Source: Paguma larvata
Lineage: Eukaryota > Chordata > Mammalia > Carnivora > Viverridae
Direction: 5' to 3'
Assembly: GCA_030068075.1 (NCBI GenBank)
Contig: CM057841.1
Span: 35,443,030-35,507,029 of the forward strand
Length of the DNA: 64,000 bases
The position numbers and the translations under genes are program-made. Shown piece after piece: positions 33,420 to 44,909 of the stretch; position 1 is the first letter of the stretch; every line of letters starts with the position of its first letter. Below the pieces are notes generated by a model. That model was not told the DNA's origin and made no database searches. It saw only the letters and a list, made by a program, of their open reading frames with translations.

Positions 33420-33900
33420 AAGGAGCAATCACTTCTTCTTGAGTTAAAGGAACTTCAGTAGGCAAATACCTTTTCCCATGGGTGGGTGTATGGGCACCAG
33501 CTGGGTGGAGTGCCTTATCTCTAGCTCTGGGGGAGTGGCTTTATCACCGATCTCACTGTTGGCAAAGACTGCTGGGTTCCTAAGTGACCAAGGCTGTGGG
33601 TGTCCAGGGCTGTGGTGAGGGCTGCTTGGGTCCTTAGAGGTGAAGCATTTTGGTGGTCTTGGACTCTTTATCTCCCATGGTGGGGAAGAAATGTGTTGGG
33701 AGTAGGAGATGGGGTAACCCAGGTAAAAATGCTTCCTAGTCTTTTTCACGTGTCCATTTTCCAGTTGTTACAGCCTCTTCATTGTACTCGAGTTCTCCCG
33801 TAGCTATTTTCATTGGTAAGTAGGTGTCTAATCATTGTTTTTGTCGGGGGAGGGGCAAATATAGAGACCTCCTAGAATGCCATCTTGCTGACATCACTTT
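33420..33900 (-). repeat. Old L1 5' UTR-like segment, antisense
   Basis: It is GC-richer than its surroundings and ends at high coordinates with 'gaatgccatcttgctgacatcac', the reverse of the AAGATGGC-containing start typical of mammalian L1 5' UTRs. Next to the 3' end at 32445-33410 it may be the 5' end of the same copy, with the ORFs deleted. Tentative. Confidence 0.45.
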
Positions 33901-33973
33901 TCAAAACAGAGAAGCTACCCCTCCCCCAGTCAAAGCTGAAGTCAAAGGCTTATTTGCACAGGTTGTTATTTTA

Positions 33974-35864
33974 TTTTTTTTCACTGTTTTATTTTTATTT
34001 TTTTTATAATAGTTTATTTTCAAATTGGTTTACATATAACACCCAGTGTTCATCCCAACATGTGCCCTCTTTAATGCCCGTCACCCCCTCTCCCTCCTCC
34101 CTCACTCCCCTCACCCTCCTCCCTCACTCCCCTCACTCCCCTCACCCTGAGTTTGTTCTTAGTCTTTGAGAGTCTCTTATGTTTTATCTCCCTCCCTCTC
34201 TGTGTCTTTCTTTTCCTTTCCCCTCTTCCCCTCCCCCTGGTTTTTGCTTAGTCTCACAAAGTCCACCTATTCGTGGAAACATACGGTATCTGTCTTTTTC
34301 TGACTGACTTATTTCACTTAACATAATACCCTCCAGTTCCATCCATGTTGCTACACACGGCCAGATTTCATTTTTTCTCATTGCCACGTAGTAGTCCATT
34401 GTATATATGTGCCACATCTTCCTTATCCATTCGTCAGTTGATGGGCACTTGGTCTCTTTCCATGATTTGGCTATTGTCGAAAGTGCTGCTATGAACATTG
34501 GGATACACGTGCCCCTATACATCAGCATTACTGTGTCTCTTGGGTAGATTCCTAGCAGTGCTATTGCTGGGTCATAGGGTAGCTCTATTTTCATTGTTTT
34601 GAGGAACCTCCACACCATTTTCCAGAGTGGCTGCACCAGTTTGCATTCCCACCAACAGTGTAGGAGGGTGCCTGCTTTTCCACATCCCCGCCAGCATCTA
34701 TCGTTTCCTGATTTATTCATTTTAGCCACTCGAACCAGTGTAAGGTGGTATCTCAGTGTGGTTTTGATTTGTATTTCCCTGATGATGAGTGACTTTGAGC
34801 ATCGTTTCATGTGTCTGCTGGCCATCTGAATGTCCTCTTTGGAGAAGTGTCTATTCATATCTTCTGCCCATTTCTTCACTGGATTATTTGTTTTTTGGGT
34901 GTGGAGTTTGGTAAGTTCTTTATAGATTTTAGATATTAGTCCTTTATCCGATAAGTCATTTGCGATGATCTTTTCCCATTCCGTTGGTTGCCTATCCGTT
35001 TTGTTGGTTGTTTCTTTTGCCGTGCAGAAGTTTTTTATCTTGATGAGGTCCCAGTAATTCATCTTTGCTTTTAATTCCCTTGCTTTTGGAGACGTGTTGA
35101 GTAAGAAATTGGTGCATCTTAGGTCAAAGAGGTTTTTTCCTGCTTTCTCCTCTAGGATTTTGATGGTTTCCTGTCTCACATTCAGATCTTTTATCCACTT
35201 AGAATTTATTTTTGTCAGTGGTGTAAGAAAGTGGTCTAGTTTCATTCTTTTGCATGTTGCTGTCCAGTTCTCCCAGCACCATTTATTAAAGAGGCTATCT
35301 TTTTTCCATTGGGTACATTTTCCCGCTTTGTCAAAGATTAGTTGGCCATATACTTGCGGGTCCATTTCTGAGTTTTCTATTCTATTCCATTGGTCTATGT
35401 GTCTGTTTTTGTGCCAATACCATACAGTCTTGATGACCACCGCTTTGTAGTAGAGGTTAAAGTCTGGGATTGTGATGCCTCCCGCCTTGGTTTTATTCTT
35501 CAGTATTATTTTGGCTATTCGAGGTCTTTTGTGGTTCCATACAAATTTTAGGATTGTTTGCTCTAGCTTTGAGAAGAATGCTGGTGCAATTTCAATTGGG
35601 ATTGCATTGAATGTGTAGATTGCTTTGGGTAGTATTGCCATTTTAATGATATTTATTCTTCCAACCCATGAGCATGGGATGTTTTTCCATTTCCTTGTGT
35701 CTTCCTCAATTTCCTTCATAAGTTTTTTTATAGTTTTCAGTGTAGAGGTCTTTCACATCTTTGGTTAGGTTTATTCCTAAGTATTTTATGTTTTTTGGTG
35801 CAATTGTGAAAGGGATTAGCTTCCTTGTTTCTATTTCTGCTGCTTCATTGTTGGTGTATAGAAA
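33974..35864 (-). mobile_element. Young felid L1, 5'-truncated, 1.9 kb
   Basis: Antisense L1 with a complete 3' UTR ('caaattggtttacatataacacc' onward) and about 1.5 kb of ORF2. The TSD TGCACAGGTTGTTATTTTA/TGCACAGGTCATTATTTTA lies at 33955-33973 and 35865-35883. Low divergence and a long open ORF2 segment make it the youngest large L1 in the window. Confidence 0.97.
34184..35719 (-). pseudogene. L1 ORF2p C-terminal half, 511 open codons, truncated
   Basis: The frame starts within ORF2 after the catalytic RT motifs. It keeps [23 protein letters not shown] (residues about 80-102), NKWCWENW (145-152), and the Cys-rich segment [15 protein letters not shown] at about 342-359, then GIYPRDT and [13 protein letters not shown]. 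After the usual ORF2 end (about MFPRIGG) it runs on for about 25 codons into the G/K-rich 3' UTR, so the normal stop is changed or out of frame. Endonuclease and RT core are absent, so it cannot mobilise itself. Preservation reflects recent insertion. Confidence 0.93.
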
Positions 35865-35883
35865 TGCACAGGTCATTATTTTA

Positions 35884-36894
35884 AGAATGTGATCCCAAGG
35901 AGCAGGTGTGAGGGACTGAGGTGGCAGAACAGAGAAAGATGGACTGTCAGTACAAGGATATGTAACCAGCTTTGCCAGGGATACAGGACAGCTGGTTCTT
36001 TGGGACCTTCTGAAAATCTTAATGAGTATCTCAAAAGTACATCCCAGGTTGCTCCTGCATAAGTGTTGAGCAGAGCATCAGAAATACCCAGAGAAGGGTG
36101 AGAAGTGTGCTGTCAGCACAAATCTATTTATAATGTTAGTGGTTGGAAAAAGAGATGAAGGTGATAGGATTTGAAGCAGTGCATAAGAGATGGTCAGTAT
36201 GGAGGGGATGGGGATTAAAGAGTACACTTATCGTGATGAAAAAAATAAAATGTTAAAAAAAAAAGAAAAGAATGTTTAGCATGGAAGCCAAATGGATAAA
36301 GATAACAGTGACAAGCTTCTCTTCATTATAGAAGTGTGTAGAATTAGAATTCAGGGAGCCCCTTTGCGTGGGTCAAAGTGGGTCATCTTTATAAATGCAC
36401 GGAGTCCCTGGGCACTGCTGTGGTGTGTTGGAGTCAGTGAGTCTCTAGCCTCTAGAAGTTCATAGAGTCTGTGTAGGTACAGGGCTATTTCCTTGAGGAT
36501 ATATCCTCAGAAAGCTCTGCAGTTCAGAAATGTGGCCTGAGTGACATCTGATTCTTTGGAGGGCCATTATGAAGTCTTAGTCATTGGAGCATTGCTTTTC
36601 CCCTATCGATATCATTTGTTTTTTCTCCTCAAATGGAATCTAATTGGCAAATGAAATATTTAGCAGAACTCTAATATGTTGAACTTAAAATGGAGTTCCC
36701 CTGCTTGAAGCAGGTAGTTTCTTAGATATTTGAATTCTGAGAATGGAGAGGAGAGGGTATGTAGACCCTCACCTTGTCTCTTTCGGATGCCCCTGAGGTA
36801 TTTTAAAAATCCACTAAGTCAACTGAACAGTTAGAGAATTGTTGCCTTGGGTCAGGAGTTCAGGATTCTGATAATCTGATATTTTACAATATTT
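35884..36894. other. Mostly single-copy DNA
   Basis: Apart from the short L1-like piece at 36195-36262, no repeat or coding signal is recognised. Confidence 0.4.
36195..36262 (+). repeat. Tiny L1 3' end with A-rich tail
   Basis: 'gggattaaagagtacacttatcgtgatgaa' followed by 'aataaaatgttaaaaaaaaaa' resembles the last L1 3' UTR bases, with a short internal loss before the tail. It may be a severely 5'-truncated insertion. No clear duplication. Confidence 0.45.
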
Positions 36895-37225
36895 AAAGCC
36901 AATTCCAAAATATGAGCTCCATGAAGGCAATGACAGTGTTATATTCACATGTGTATTTCTAGAACTTTTTTTAAAAATTAATTTATTTTTGGAGAGAGAG
37001 TGAATAAGTTCAGGGGAGGGATGGAGAGAGAATCCCAAGCAGGTTCCAAGCTGTTAGTGCAGAGCCCTGTTCAGGGTTCCATCCCACAAACCATGAGATC
37101 ATGACCTGAGCTGAAATCAAGAGTCAGATGCTTTACCAACTGAGCTACCCACATGGCCCTGTATTTCTAGAACTTCAAAGAGTGCTTGGCACATGTTAGG
37201 TCTCAGTGTTTGCTGAATGAATGAA
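36895..37225 (+). repeat. L2 3' end, split by a SINE
   Basis: The left part is 'tgagctccatgaaggcaatgacagtgtt' and the right part is 'agtgcttggcacatgttaggtctcagtgtttgctgaatgaatgaa'. Joined across the SINE they give the L2 3' terminus. Confidence 0.85.
36968..37159 (-). mobile_element. CanSINE
   Basis: Minus-oriented SINE with 'atgagatcatgacctgagctgaaatcaagag' and a worn head. The perfect TSD TGTATTTCTAGAACTT lies at 36952-36967 and 37160-37175. Confidence 0.96.
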
Positions 37226-38224
37226 GGTGCTGTGTTACTATTTGTTTTTCAGTAAGTTGGAAAAAGCTAGTTTTGTCAAAAGACTCTTTGTCTTTGTCCC
37301 TTTGTCACTATTACCATTTGTAAAATGGACCATCATAATTAGAACACCAGTCTATTAGCCTCAAATCAAGCACTGTTAACTGATTTTGGAGAATCAAACC
37401 CATAACATCGGTCTGTGGAGAAATATCCTTTAACTGAGAATTTATTTAACACAAACATCAAAATGACTGCGGATGAATTAGATCCATGAAACATGGAGTC
37501 TGAAAAAAAATTATTTATTGTGGGGGGAGATAAGTTTGTGAGATTCTATGGAGAAAAATTAGATGTATTTAGTACAGACACAATTCTGGATGTTTTTTGA
37601 CTCCTATGTAAAGAAACATAAATAAGTGAAGCGGTAATACTCTGTATTAAAACCATGGTAAGGGACTGAACGTTCTATAAAGGGTATCTATTAGAAAGCC
37701 TTGATTGACCTTATAACACTAAAAGTACTCCTGTAGCCATCCAAAACATGTATTTTTCTTGCTTATTAAATGAACACTTTCACATGTTCCCGTATAGATA
37801 ACTTACTCTGTTGATGATGTTAGCAATAATGCAAGTAGATAGATTGAAAATGTTTGAATTACCACCAAAATTTTGGATTTCAGAGAGAATGATTTATCCA
37901 GGGAGGATGATGAATGGCAATTCCTTGCAGCAATGCTAGTGACAGTGGATTTACCGTAACATAGCTTGAAATTTGTTTTTCATATCTAAAGAGGAAAATT
38001 ACCTTTCTATATTACAAAGGCAACCAAGATCAGTTTATAATTGGAAATCCTTGCCACTGAACCAGCTTATATTGTACTAATTTTGGGAGGGGGGATTGTT
38101 TCTACAGTGATATGTTTAACACTGGAATGGCTCATGCAGGATCTGTCTACAGTATATCATAATCCTGATAAAGTCTCTTGTGGAATCAAACTTATTCTCT
38201 CATTTTATATTATACTTATGCCGT
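37226..38224. other. Single-copy DNA, nothing identified
   Basis: It includes the start of a 106-codon frame (38041-38361) that opens with TTG and has a hydrophobic N-terminal part. That frame runs into repeat sequence and is not supported as a gene. Confidence 0.4.
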
Positions 38225-38463
38225 TTTTTTTAAAAAATACAATTTATTTTTCAATTATAAAAGTAATACTTGCTTATTATAGACAAGTAAGGGAAAAGCA
38301 TAATCCTAAACACCTAGGGACAATCACTGCTTTCATATTTCTAAACTTTAATTTGTTCTGATTATACAAGTTAAACATGTTTAGAGAAGAAATTTAGAAA
38401 TTTAGACATGCAAAAAATAAGGAAATGAAATCACAATTTCACCATTAAGAGACACCTACTTTT

Positions 38464-38983
38464 TTATTAAAAAAATAATTTATTGTCAAGTTGGTTTCCA
38501 TATAACACCAAGTGCTCATCCCAACAAGTGCCCTCCTCTGTGCCCGTCACCCATTCTCCCCCCTCCCACACCCCCCCTTACCCCTCAGTTTGTTCTTAGT
38601 CTTTGAGAGTCTCTTATGTTTTGTCTCCCTCCCTCTCTGTGTCTTTTTTCTTTTCCCCTCTTCCCCTCCCCCATGGTTTTCTGCTAAGTCTCTCAAAATC
38701 CACCTATGCGTGGAAACATATGGTATCTGTCTTTCTGTGACTGACTTATTTCACTTAGCATAATACCCTCCAGTTTCATCCATGTTGCTACACATGGCCA
38801 GATTTCATTCTTTCTCATTGCCATGTAGTATTCCATTGTGTATATATATATATATATATATACCATATCTTCTTTATTCATTTGTCAGTTGATGGACATT
38901 TAGTCTCTTTCCATGATTTGGCTATTGTCGAAAGTGCTGCTGTGAACATTGGGGTGCACGTGCCCTTATGCATCAGCACTCCT
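38464..38983 (-). mobile_element. Young felid L1, 5'-truncated
   Basis: Antisense L1 3' end ('aatttattgtcaagttggtttcc' to 'catgcatcagcactcct'-type sequence). The perfect TSD GAGACACCTACTTTT lies at 38449-38463 and 38984-38998. A (TA)11 run at 38841-38862 lies at the same L1 site as the tract at 8694. Confidence 0.97.
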
Positions 38984-39193
38984 GAGACACCTACTTTTAT
39001 GTCGGCCTTAGTATCTAGATTATGTATTTGTATATAGATATTTAAGATATGCCTTTTGCTTTTAACTAAGGGAAACATACATACTGTTATACTTCATTTT
39101 CATATTTCTAGGGCTATAAAATTATTTTATAATACACTACTTTCATGGAGTCTATAGAAATATATCATAGGACAATTTATTTTACCAATCTTT

Positions 39194-39416
39194 AATTTAT
39201 TTTTTAAAAGGCTTATTTATTTATTTTGAGAAAGAGAGGCAAGGTAGGGAGTGGAGAGGGAGGGGAAGAGAGAGAGAGAAGAGAGAGAATCCCAGTCAGG
39301 CTTTGTGCTGTCAGCTCAGAGCCCAACACAGGGCTTGATCTCATGAACTCTGAGATCATGACCTGAACTGAAATGAAGAATTGGATGCTTAACCAACTGA
39401 GTCACCTGGGCACCGC
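39194..39416 (-). mobile_element. CanSINE
   Basis: Minus-oriented SINE with GA-rich middle and head 'gagtcacctgggcaccgc'. The TSD ACCAATCTTT lies at 39184-39193 and 39417-39426. Confidence 0.95.
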
Positions 39417-39984
39417 ACCAATCTTTTGTTATTGGAATTTTGTATACAAACCTCTAAAAAATTTCTTCACTAAATCTTTACATCTAATCTTAGGTATAAT
39501 TTTTGGATAACTTATTATAAGTAAAATTTCTGTGCAGGAAAGTGGAGCAATTTTCTTTCCAACTGAGAGTATATGAATTGTCTTGTATACTATATATCAT
39601 CATGCTTGGGCGTTATATATAATTACACAAATATTTGTAACATCCTGATCAAAAAGGGGAACCTCATTGTGTTAATGCCATTTGGTTAGGAGGAACAGAT
39701 ACTCATTTACATTACTTAGTGTAATTAGGATGTTGTGAGGAAAGTTGTGTTAATTGGACCTCATAGGATAATGGAAAAGCTGGGCACCAAGGAGCCTAAT
39801 ACTGAGTTGGATAGAAGATGGTTATTCAAGTTGAATTACAACTCTAGCTATCTCTTCTTCTCATCTTCTTCCCTTAGTAAGAGAGTTAAATTTTTGTTAA
39901 ACATTTATATTATTCTTAAAATTTAAAAACTCAGCTTTTATATGTAGTACTACATGTATAGTAGAAAAGACTGAGAGGAATTCA

Positions 39985-40794
39985 AACAACGTGCCAGCAG
40001 AAAAACAAATAACTCAACTAAGGACCTGAATAGATATTTCTTAAAAGAAGGCATACAAATGGCCAACAGGTTATGAAAAGGTGCTCAACATCACTCATCA
40101 TCAGGGAAATTCAAATCAAAATCACAGTGCAATACCACCTCACGTTTGTTAAGATAGCTTTTACCAAAAAGAGAAAAGAAAATGAATGTTGGTGAGATGG
40201 GGAGAAAAGGGAAGCCTTGTGTGATGTTGATGGAATTCACAGTGGTAATAGGTGTCATGGAAACAGTATGGCTTCTCAAAAAATTAAAAATGGAACTACC
40301 ATATGATCCAGTAATCCCACTTCTGGGTATATATCCAAAGGGAAAAAAAGCCTCCATGTTGAATATATATCTGCGTCCTCATGTTCATTGCAGCATTATT
40401 TATAGTAGCCAAGATACAGAAACAGCCTAAGTGTCCATCAAAAGATGAATGGATAAAGAAAATGTGGTGGTGTGTATACACAATGGAATATTATTCAGCC
40501 ATAATAATGACAGGAGGAAATTCTGTCATTTGTGAGAACTTGAGTGATCCTGGAGGACATTATGCTAAGTGAAATCAGCCAGACACAGTAAGAAAATTAC
40601 TACATCATCTCACTTGTATATGTGGAATCTAAAAAAGTCAAACTGATAGAAGCAGAGAGTTGAATGGTGGTTACCAGGAAGTGGGGTGTGTTGAGGAAGT
40701 GGGGAGATGGGTACAAACTTTCATTCATAAGATGACTAAGTCTGGAGATCTAATGTGTAGCATGCTGATGATAGTTAATATTGCTATATTGTAT
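39985..40794 (+). repeat. Old L1M 3' part, sense
   Basis: Colinear L1: 'catacaaatggccaacagg', 'caaatcaaaatcacagtgc', 'gatccagtaatcccacttctgggtatatatcc', 'gtagccaagatacagaaacagcc', 'acaatggaatattattcagcc', 'gctaagtgaaatcagcc', 'gaatggtggttaccagg'. Frames are broken. It abuts the Tigger1 element directly. Confidence 0.9.
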
Positions 40795-42971
40795 ACTGTA
40801 TTGCAATTTTATAGACTGAAGGTTTATGCAAGCCTGTGTTGAGCAAGTCTCTATCAGCACTGTTTTTTCCAACAGCATTAGCTCACTTTGTGTTTCTGTG
40901 TCACATTTTGGTAATTCTCACAATGTTTCAAGGGTTTTCACTATTACTATTACATTTGTTATGGTGATCTGTGATTAGTGATCTCTAATATTATTATTCT
41001 AATTGTATTGAGGCACCATGAACTATGCCCATGGTAAGATGGCAACTTAATAATTGTGTGTGTTCTGACAGCTCTACCAAAGAGCTGTTCCCTGTCTTTC
41101 CCTTTCCTGGATCCTGCATATTCCCTGACAAAACAATGTTGAAATTGAGCCAATTAATAACCCTGCAGTGGCCTCTAAGTGTTCAGGTGAAAAGAAGGGC
41201 CACATGTATCTCACTTTGAATCGAGAGGTAGACATTATTAAGCTTAGTGAGGAAGGCATGTTGGAAGCTAAAAGAGGTCAAAAGGTAGGCTTCTTGTGCC
41301 AAACAGACAAGGTGTGAATGCAAAGGAGAAGTTCCTGAAGGAAATTAAAAGTGCTACTCCAGTGAACACACAAATGATAAGAAAGGAAAATAGCCTTACT
41401 GCTGATATGGAGAAAGTTTGAGTGGTCTGGATAGAAGATTAAACCAGCCACAATATTCCCTTAAACAAAAGCCAAATCCAGAGCAAGACCCTAACTCTAT
41501 TTAATTTTATGAAGGCTGAGACTTCTTTTTCTTCTGCAGGAAACTGCAGAAGAAAAGTTTGAAACCAGCAGACGTTGGTTCATGAGGTTTAAAGAAAACA
41601 TAAAAGTGCAAGGTGAAGCAGCAAGTGCTGATGTAGAAGCTGCAGCAAGTTATCCAGAAGATCTAGCCAAGATAATCAATGAAGGCAGTTACACTAAACA
41701 ACAGATTTTCAATGTAGATGAAACAGCATTCCATTAGAAGATGTTATCTAGGACTTTCACAGCTAGAGAGAAGTCAAAGCCTGGCTTCAAAACTTCAAGG
41801 GACAAGCTGACTGTCTGAGGGGCTAATGCAGCTGATGACTTTAAGTTGAAGCCAATGCTCATTTACTATTCCAAAAATTCTAGAGCCCTTAAGAATTATG
41901 CTAAGTTGACCCTGCCTGTGCTCTATAAATGGAACAACAAAGCCCAGATGGCAGCACGTCTGTTTGTAGCATGGTTTGGTGAATATTTTAAACCCACTGT
42001 TGAGACTTGCTCAGAAAAAAAGATATGTTTAAAGATATCATTGATTATTCACAATGAGCCTGGCAACCCAAGAGCTCTGATGGAGATATACAATGAGATT
42101 AATTTGTTTTCATGCCTACTAATACAACATTCATTCTGTAGCCTGTGGATCAGGAGTCATTTTGAATTTCAGGTCTTATAATTTAAGAACTATATTTTGT
42201 GAGACTATAGCTGTCATAGGTAGTGATTCTTTTGATGGATCTGGGCAAAGTAAACTGAAAACTTCCTGGAAAGGAGTCATCATTCTAGATGCCATGAAGA
42301 ACATTTGTGGCTTATGGGAAGATGTCAAAATAGCAACATGAGTAGGAGTTTGGAAGAGGTTGATTCCACTTCCCATGGATGACTTCAAGGGGGGATTCGG
42401 TGGAGGAAGTATCTGCGGATATGGTGGACATATCAAGATAACTAGAATCAGAAGTGGAGCCCTGAGATGGGACTGAATTGCTGCAATCTCTTGATAAAAC
42501 TTTAACAGATGAGGAGTTGCTTCTTACGGATAAGCAGAGAATATGGTCTCTCAAGAAAGAATCTGCTCCTTGGGAAAATGCTGTCATGATTGAAAGCATT
42601 TAGAATATTCTGTAAACTTAGTTGATAAAGCAGCACCAGAGTTTAAGAAGATTGACTCCCAACTTTGAAACAGGTTCTACTATGGGTAAAATGTAATCAA
42701 ACAACATCATATGTACAGAGAAATGTTGTATGAAAGAAGAGTCAATCAATGCAGCAAACTACACTGTTATCTTTAAGAAATTACTTAAGTATATACACAG
42801 TTTTGTTTTTTAAAGACATAATGCTTTTTACACTTAATAGACTACAGTATAGTGTAAACAACTTTTATATGCACTGAGAGACCAAAAAATTGCTTTGATT
42901 AACGTTATTATGTTATTCATTTAGTTGTGGTTTGGAACCAAACCCGAAATATCTGTGAGGTATTCCTGTAG
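40795..42971 (+). mobile_element. Tigger1 DNA transposon (pogo/Tc1-mariner superfamily), 5' end missing
   Basis: From 'agactgaaggtttatgcaagcctg' to the right terminus 'gtgaggtattcctg' the sequence is colinear with Tigger1 over about 2.2 kb. The first roughly 60 bases, including the left terminal inverted repeat, are absent, and old L1 sequence lies there instead. A stretch near 42790 is also shortened. Such elements moved by cut-and-paste in early placental mammals. This copy lacks one terminus and is immobile. Confidence 0.95.
41168..42790 (+). pseudogene. Tigger1 transposase pseudogene (pogo-type DDE)
   Basis: The transposase would bind the element ends with N-terminal helix-turn-helix domains and cut with a DDE domain. 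Here the initiator is GTG (41168-41170, followed by the ASKCS-type start). The first catalytic motif NVDETAF is present (Asp codon at 41717-41719) but a stop follows five codons later (41735-41737). In the second motif the catalytic Asp is replaced by His (42050-42052, context LIIHNEPG). Frameshifts break the rest; the longest open piece is 111 codons (41846-42181, +). It is non-functional by several independent lesions. Confidence 0.93.
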
Positions 42972-44395
42972 GTAGTAGATACTGTGAATTGACTGGAAAT
43001 GTTTATTCTTCCTAACAGCAGTACTCAGCCAGCCGGTGACTTTCATAGGACAAAAGTTCTGGTATGATATTCTGCCATCTTATTGCAACCTTCTCAAAAA
43101 GAGATTATTTTAAAAATTGTTATTACAAGTTTACCCAATTTTAAATACACTAAAATAAAACTTAGTCATATATTTTTACTTCAGTATAATTAATTCAGAT
43201 TTTATTGTTTCTGTTTGCCTGGTATATCATCATTATTATTGTTATAAATCGACTGTTAGCTACCATCATGATTTAATTGAGAAACCTTGAGTGTTATGGC
43301 TATTTAATTATCAATAAAGCAAAGAAAATCATTATTTAACTTTAATAAATGAAAATATATGAACGATAGTCAATTAACCTTGCAAATAAAAGATATGTAT
43401 TTTGACTTTTATAGATAAACTATTTTCTGTGTCAGAGTTTTCCACTTAATGGGCTATTCAAAGGAAGATTGATATCAATATGCATATTAAATGCCACTAT
43501 TTTCAAAAGTGATCTGTAATTATCTTGCTGTAGGCTATTTTGATAAATGTGAATGAAATATCTGCATATTTCCTATGTAGCTAATATACCAAGAAGTAAA
43601 TTGGGCATTCCTTTCTTATGGGATTTTCATCTAATTATGTAGCCATTAGATATATCTCTCAAATACTCAATAATTCTCTCTTTATAATCAACTTATGGTT
43701 AATTAAAAAGCAGTGACAAACTTGCTTACTCTGCATTAACTACTCACTTATGAAAGAAAATTAATAGATCTAAATTATTTTAGGTGATATAGGGATTTTA
43801 AATATATTCTCCCAACTTTGAAGTTGCTTGATTCAAACAAACAAGAAATAAAATTACCATGTTAGTTAAATATTTTTCTGTTAAATAATATGTGTGTTTT
43901 TATTTATTCTAATCTTGGAATACAGTATATTAACATTAAGAAATAAGAAATAAAATAACCAGTGGTTACAGAGAATTTATTCAGTGCTCTTTACATACAC
44001 CGAAATGTAGTTTAAAATAAAACCTAGGAGGGAAGCTGATTTTGCTTTGAATTTCTTCCAGAAAAAAATAGGCCCCTCTGTGTATGGGGTTGTTACAGAA
44101 TTTGTCATTTTCCTTGTCTCTGTAACTTGTTTCTCTGGTCATAGCTTATTGGGCTTGGAGGTCCAGTTGACCTATGAAATGATATAAAACAAAACCATGA
44201 CCCAAAAGGAATATTCATGATGCTCTGAGCCAATAATATTATTTATCTGGAAGTTTAAATATAAAAAACAGAGAGCACACAGGTGATAATAAGAAAGAAC
44301 CCTCATGTGAGACACCAAAGTAGTGGTGTCTAAAGTGTTAATTAATATTTTTATACTTTCATACTTAAGATACACTGTCTTCTCAAATTTTAAGT
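42972..44395. other. AT-rich single-copy block, nothing identified
   Basis: About 1.4 kb without a recognisable SINE, L1, L2 or MIR, lying between the Tigger1 body and an inverted Tigger1 terminus. Open frames are short. Confidence 0.45.
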
Positions 44396-44449
44396 ACCAC
44401 TTGTGAAGCATAGTAAAACAATGTGCAATAAAACAAGGTATACCTGCAC
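44396..44449 (-). repeat. Inverted Tigger1 left terminus fragment
   Basis: 'gtgcaataaaacaaggtatacctg' preceded by 'gaagcatagtaaaacaat' is the reverse complement of the Tigger1 5' end (CAGGCATACCTCGTTTTATTG..). Only about the first 50 bases are present, which is the part missing from the copy at 40795. Confidence 0.75.
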
Positions 44450-44909
44450 CAATTTGTGGTAAAATTCATGAAGCTGATAAATAAAGACAATAAGAGCAAG
44501 ACTGTTAATAATAATTTAAAACTTCAAAGTTTGGGATAAATATGACCAACTTATAATTAGCCCTTGGATCTACTTGATTCCTGCAAAATTTCAATCAAAT
44601 AAAATTAAAAGTCAGGAGGAAAGATTGCAATTTCAGAAGGAGGTCTTAGAATAAATGATTCACTTAACATTATATCATTTTGTCTTTCCAACTGAAAGTC
44701 AAACCTATTAACTGATCATAAAATTACTTTAAGAATTCACATAGGCCTTAATAAGAGAATAAAGAGAAAAAAATAAGAGATCAGCAGCTATAATAACAGT
44801 AAATATTTTGCCATGAAATTTTGGCTTTACTTTTGTTACACAGTTAGCGATGTGTGTATGCGTTGTGCCAGACGGTGGTATGAACTATATTTCTATTTAA
44901 GTAACAGCC
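44450..44909. other. AT-rich single-copy DNA, nothing identified
   Basis: No recognisable repeat or coding signal. Confidence 0.4.

Larger units (their letters stand above)
38225..39620 (-). repeat. Ancient L1-like 3' portion, antisense, split twice (tentative)
   Basis: Diverged text ('caattataaaagtaatacttgc', 'aaaagcataatcctaaacacctagggacaatcactg'; later 'ttaccaatctttaatttat', 'aatttctgtgcaggaaagtgg') follows an old repeat that I read as an antisense L1 3' region. A young L1 (38464-38983) and a SINE (39194-39416) interrupt it. Family assignment is uncertain. Confidence 0.45.

Noticed and set aside
38041..38361. 106-codon frame with a hydrophobic N-terminal part (possible membrane protein)
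   Set aside because: It starts with TTG, runs into AT-rich repeat sequence, and has no recognised family.
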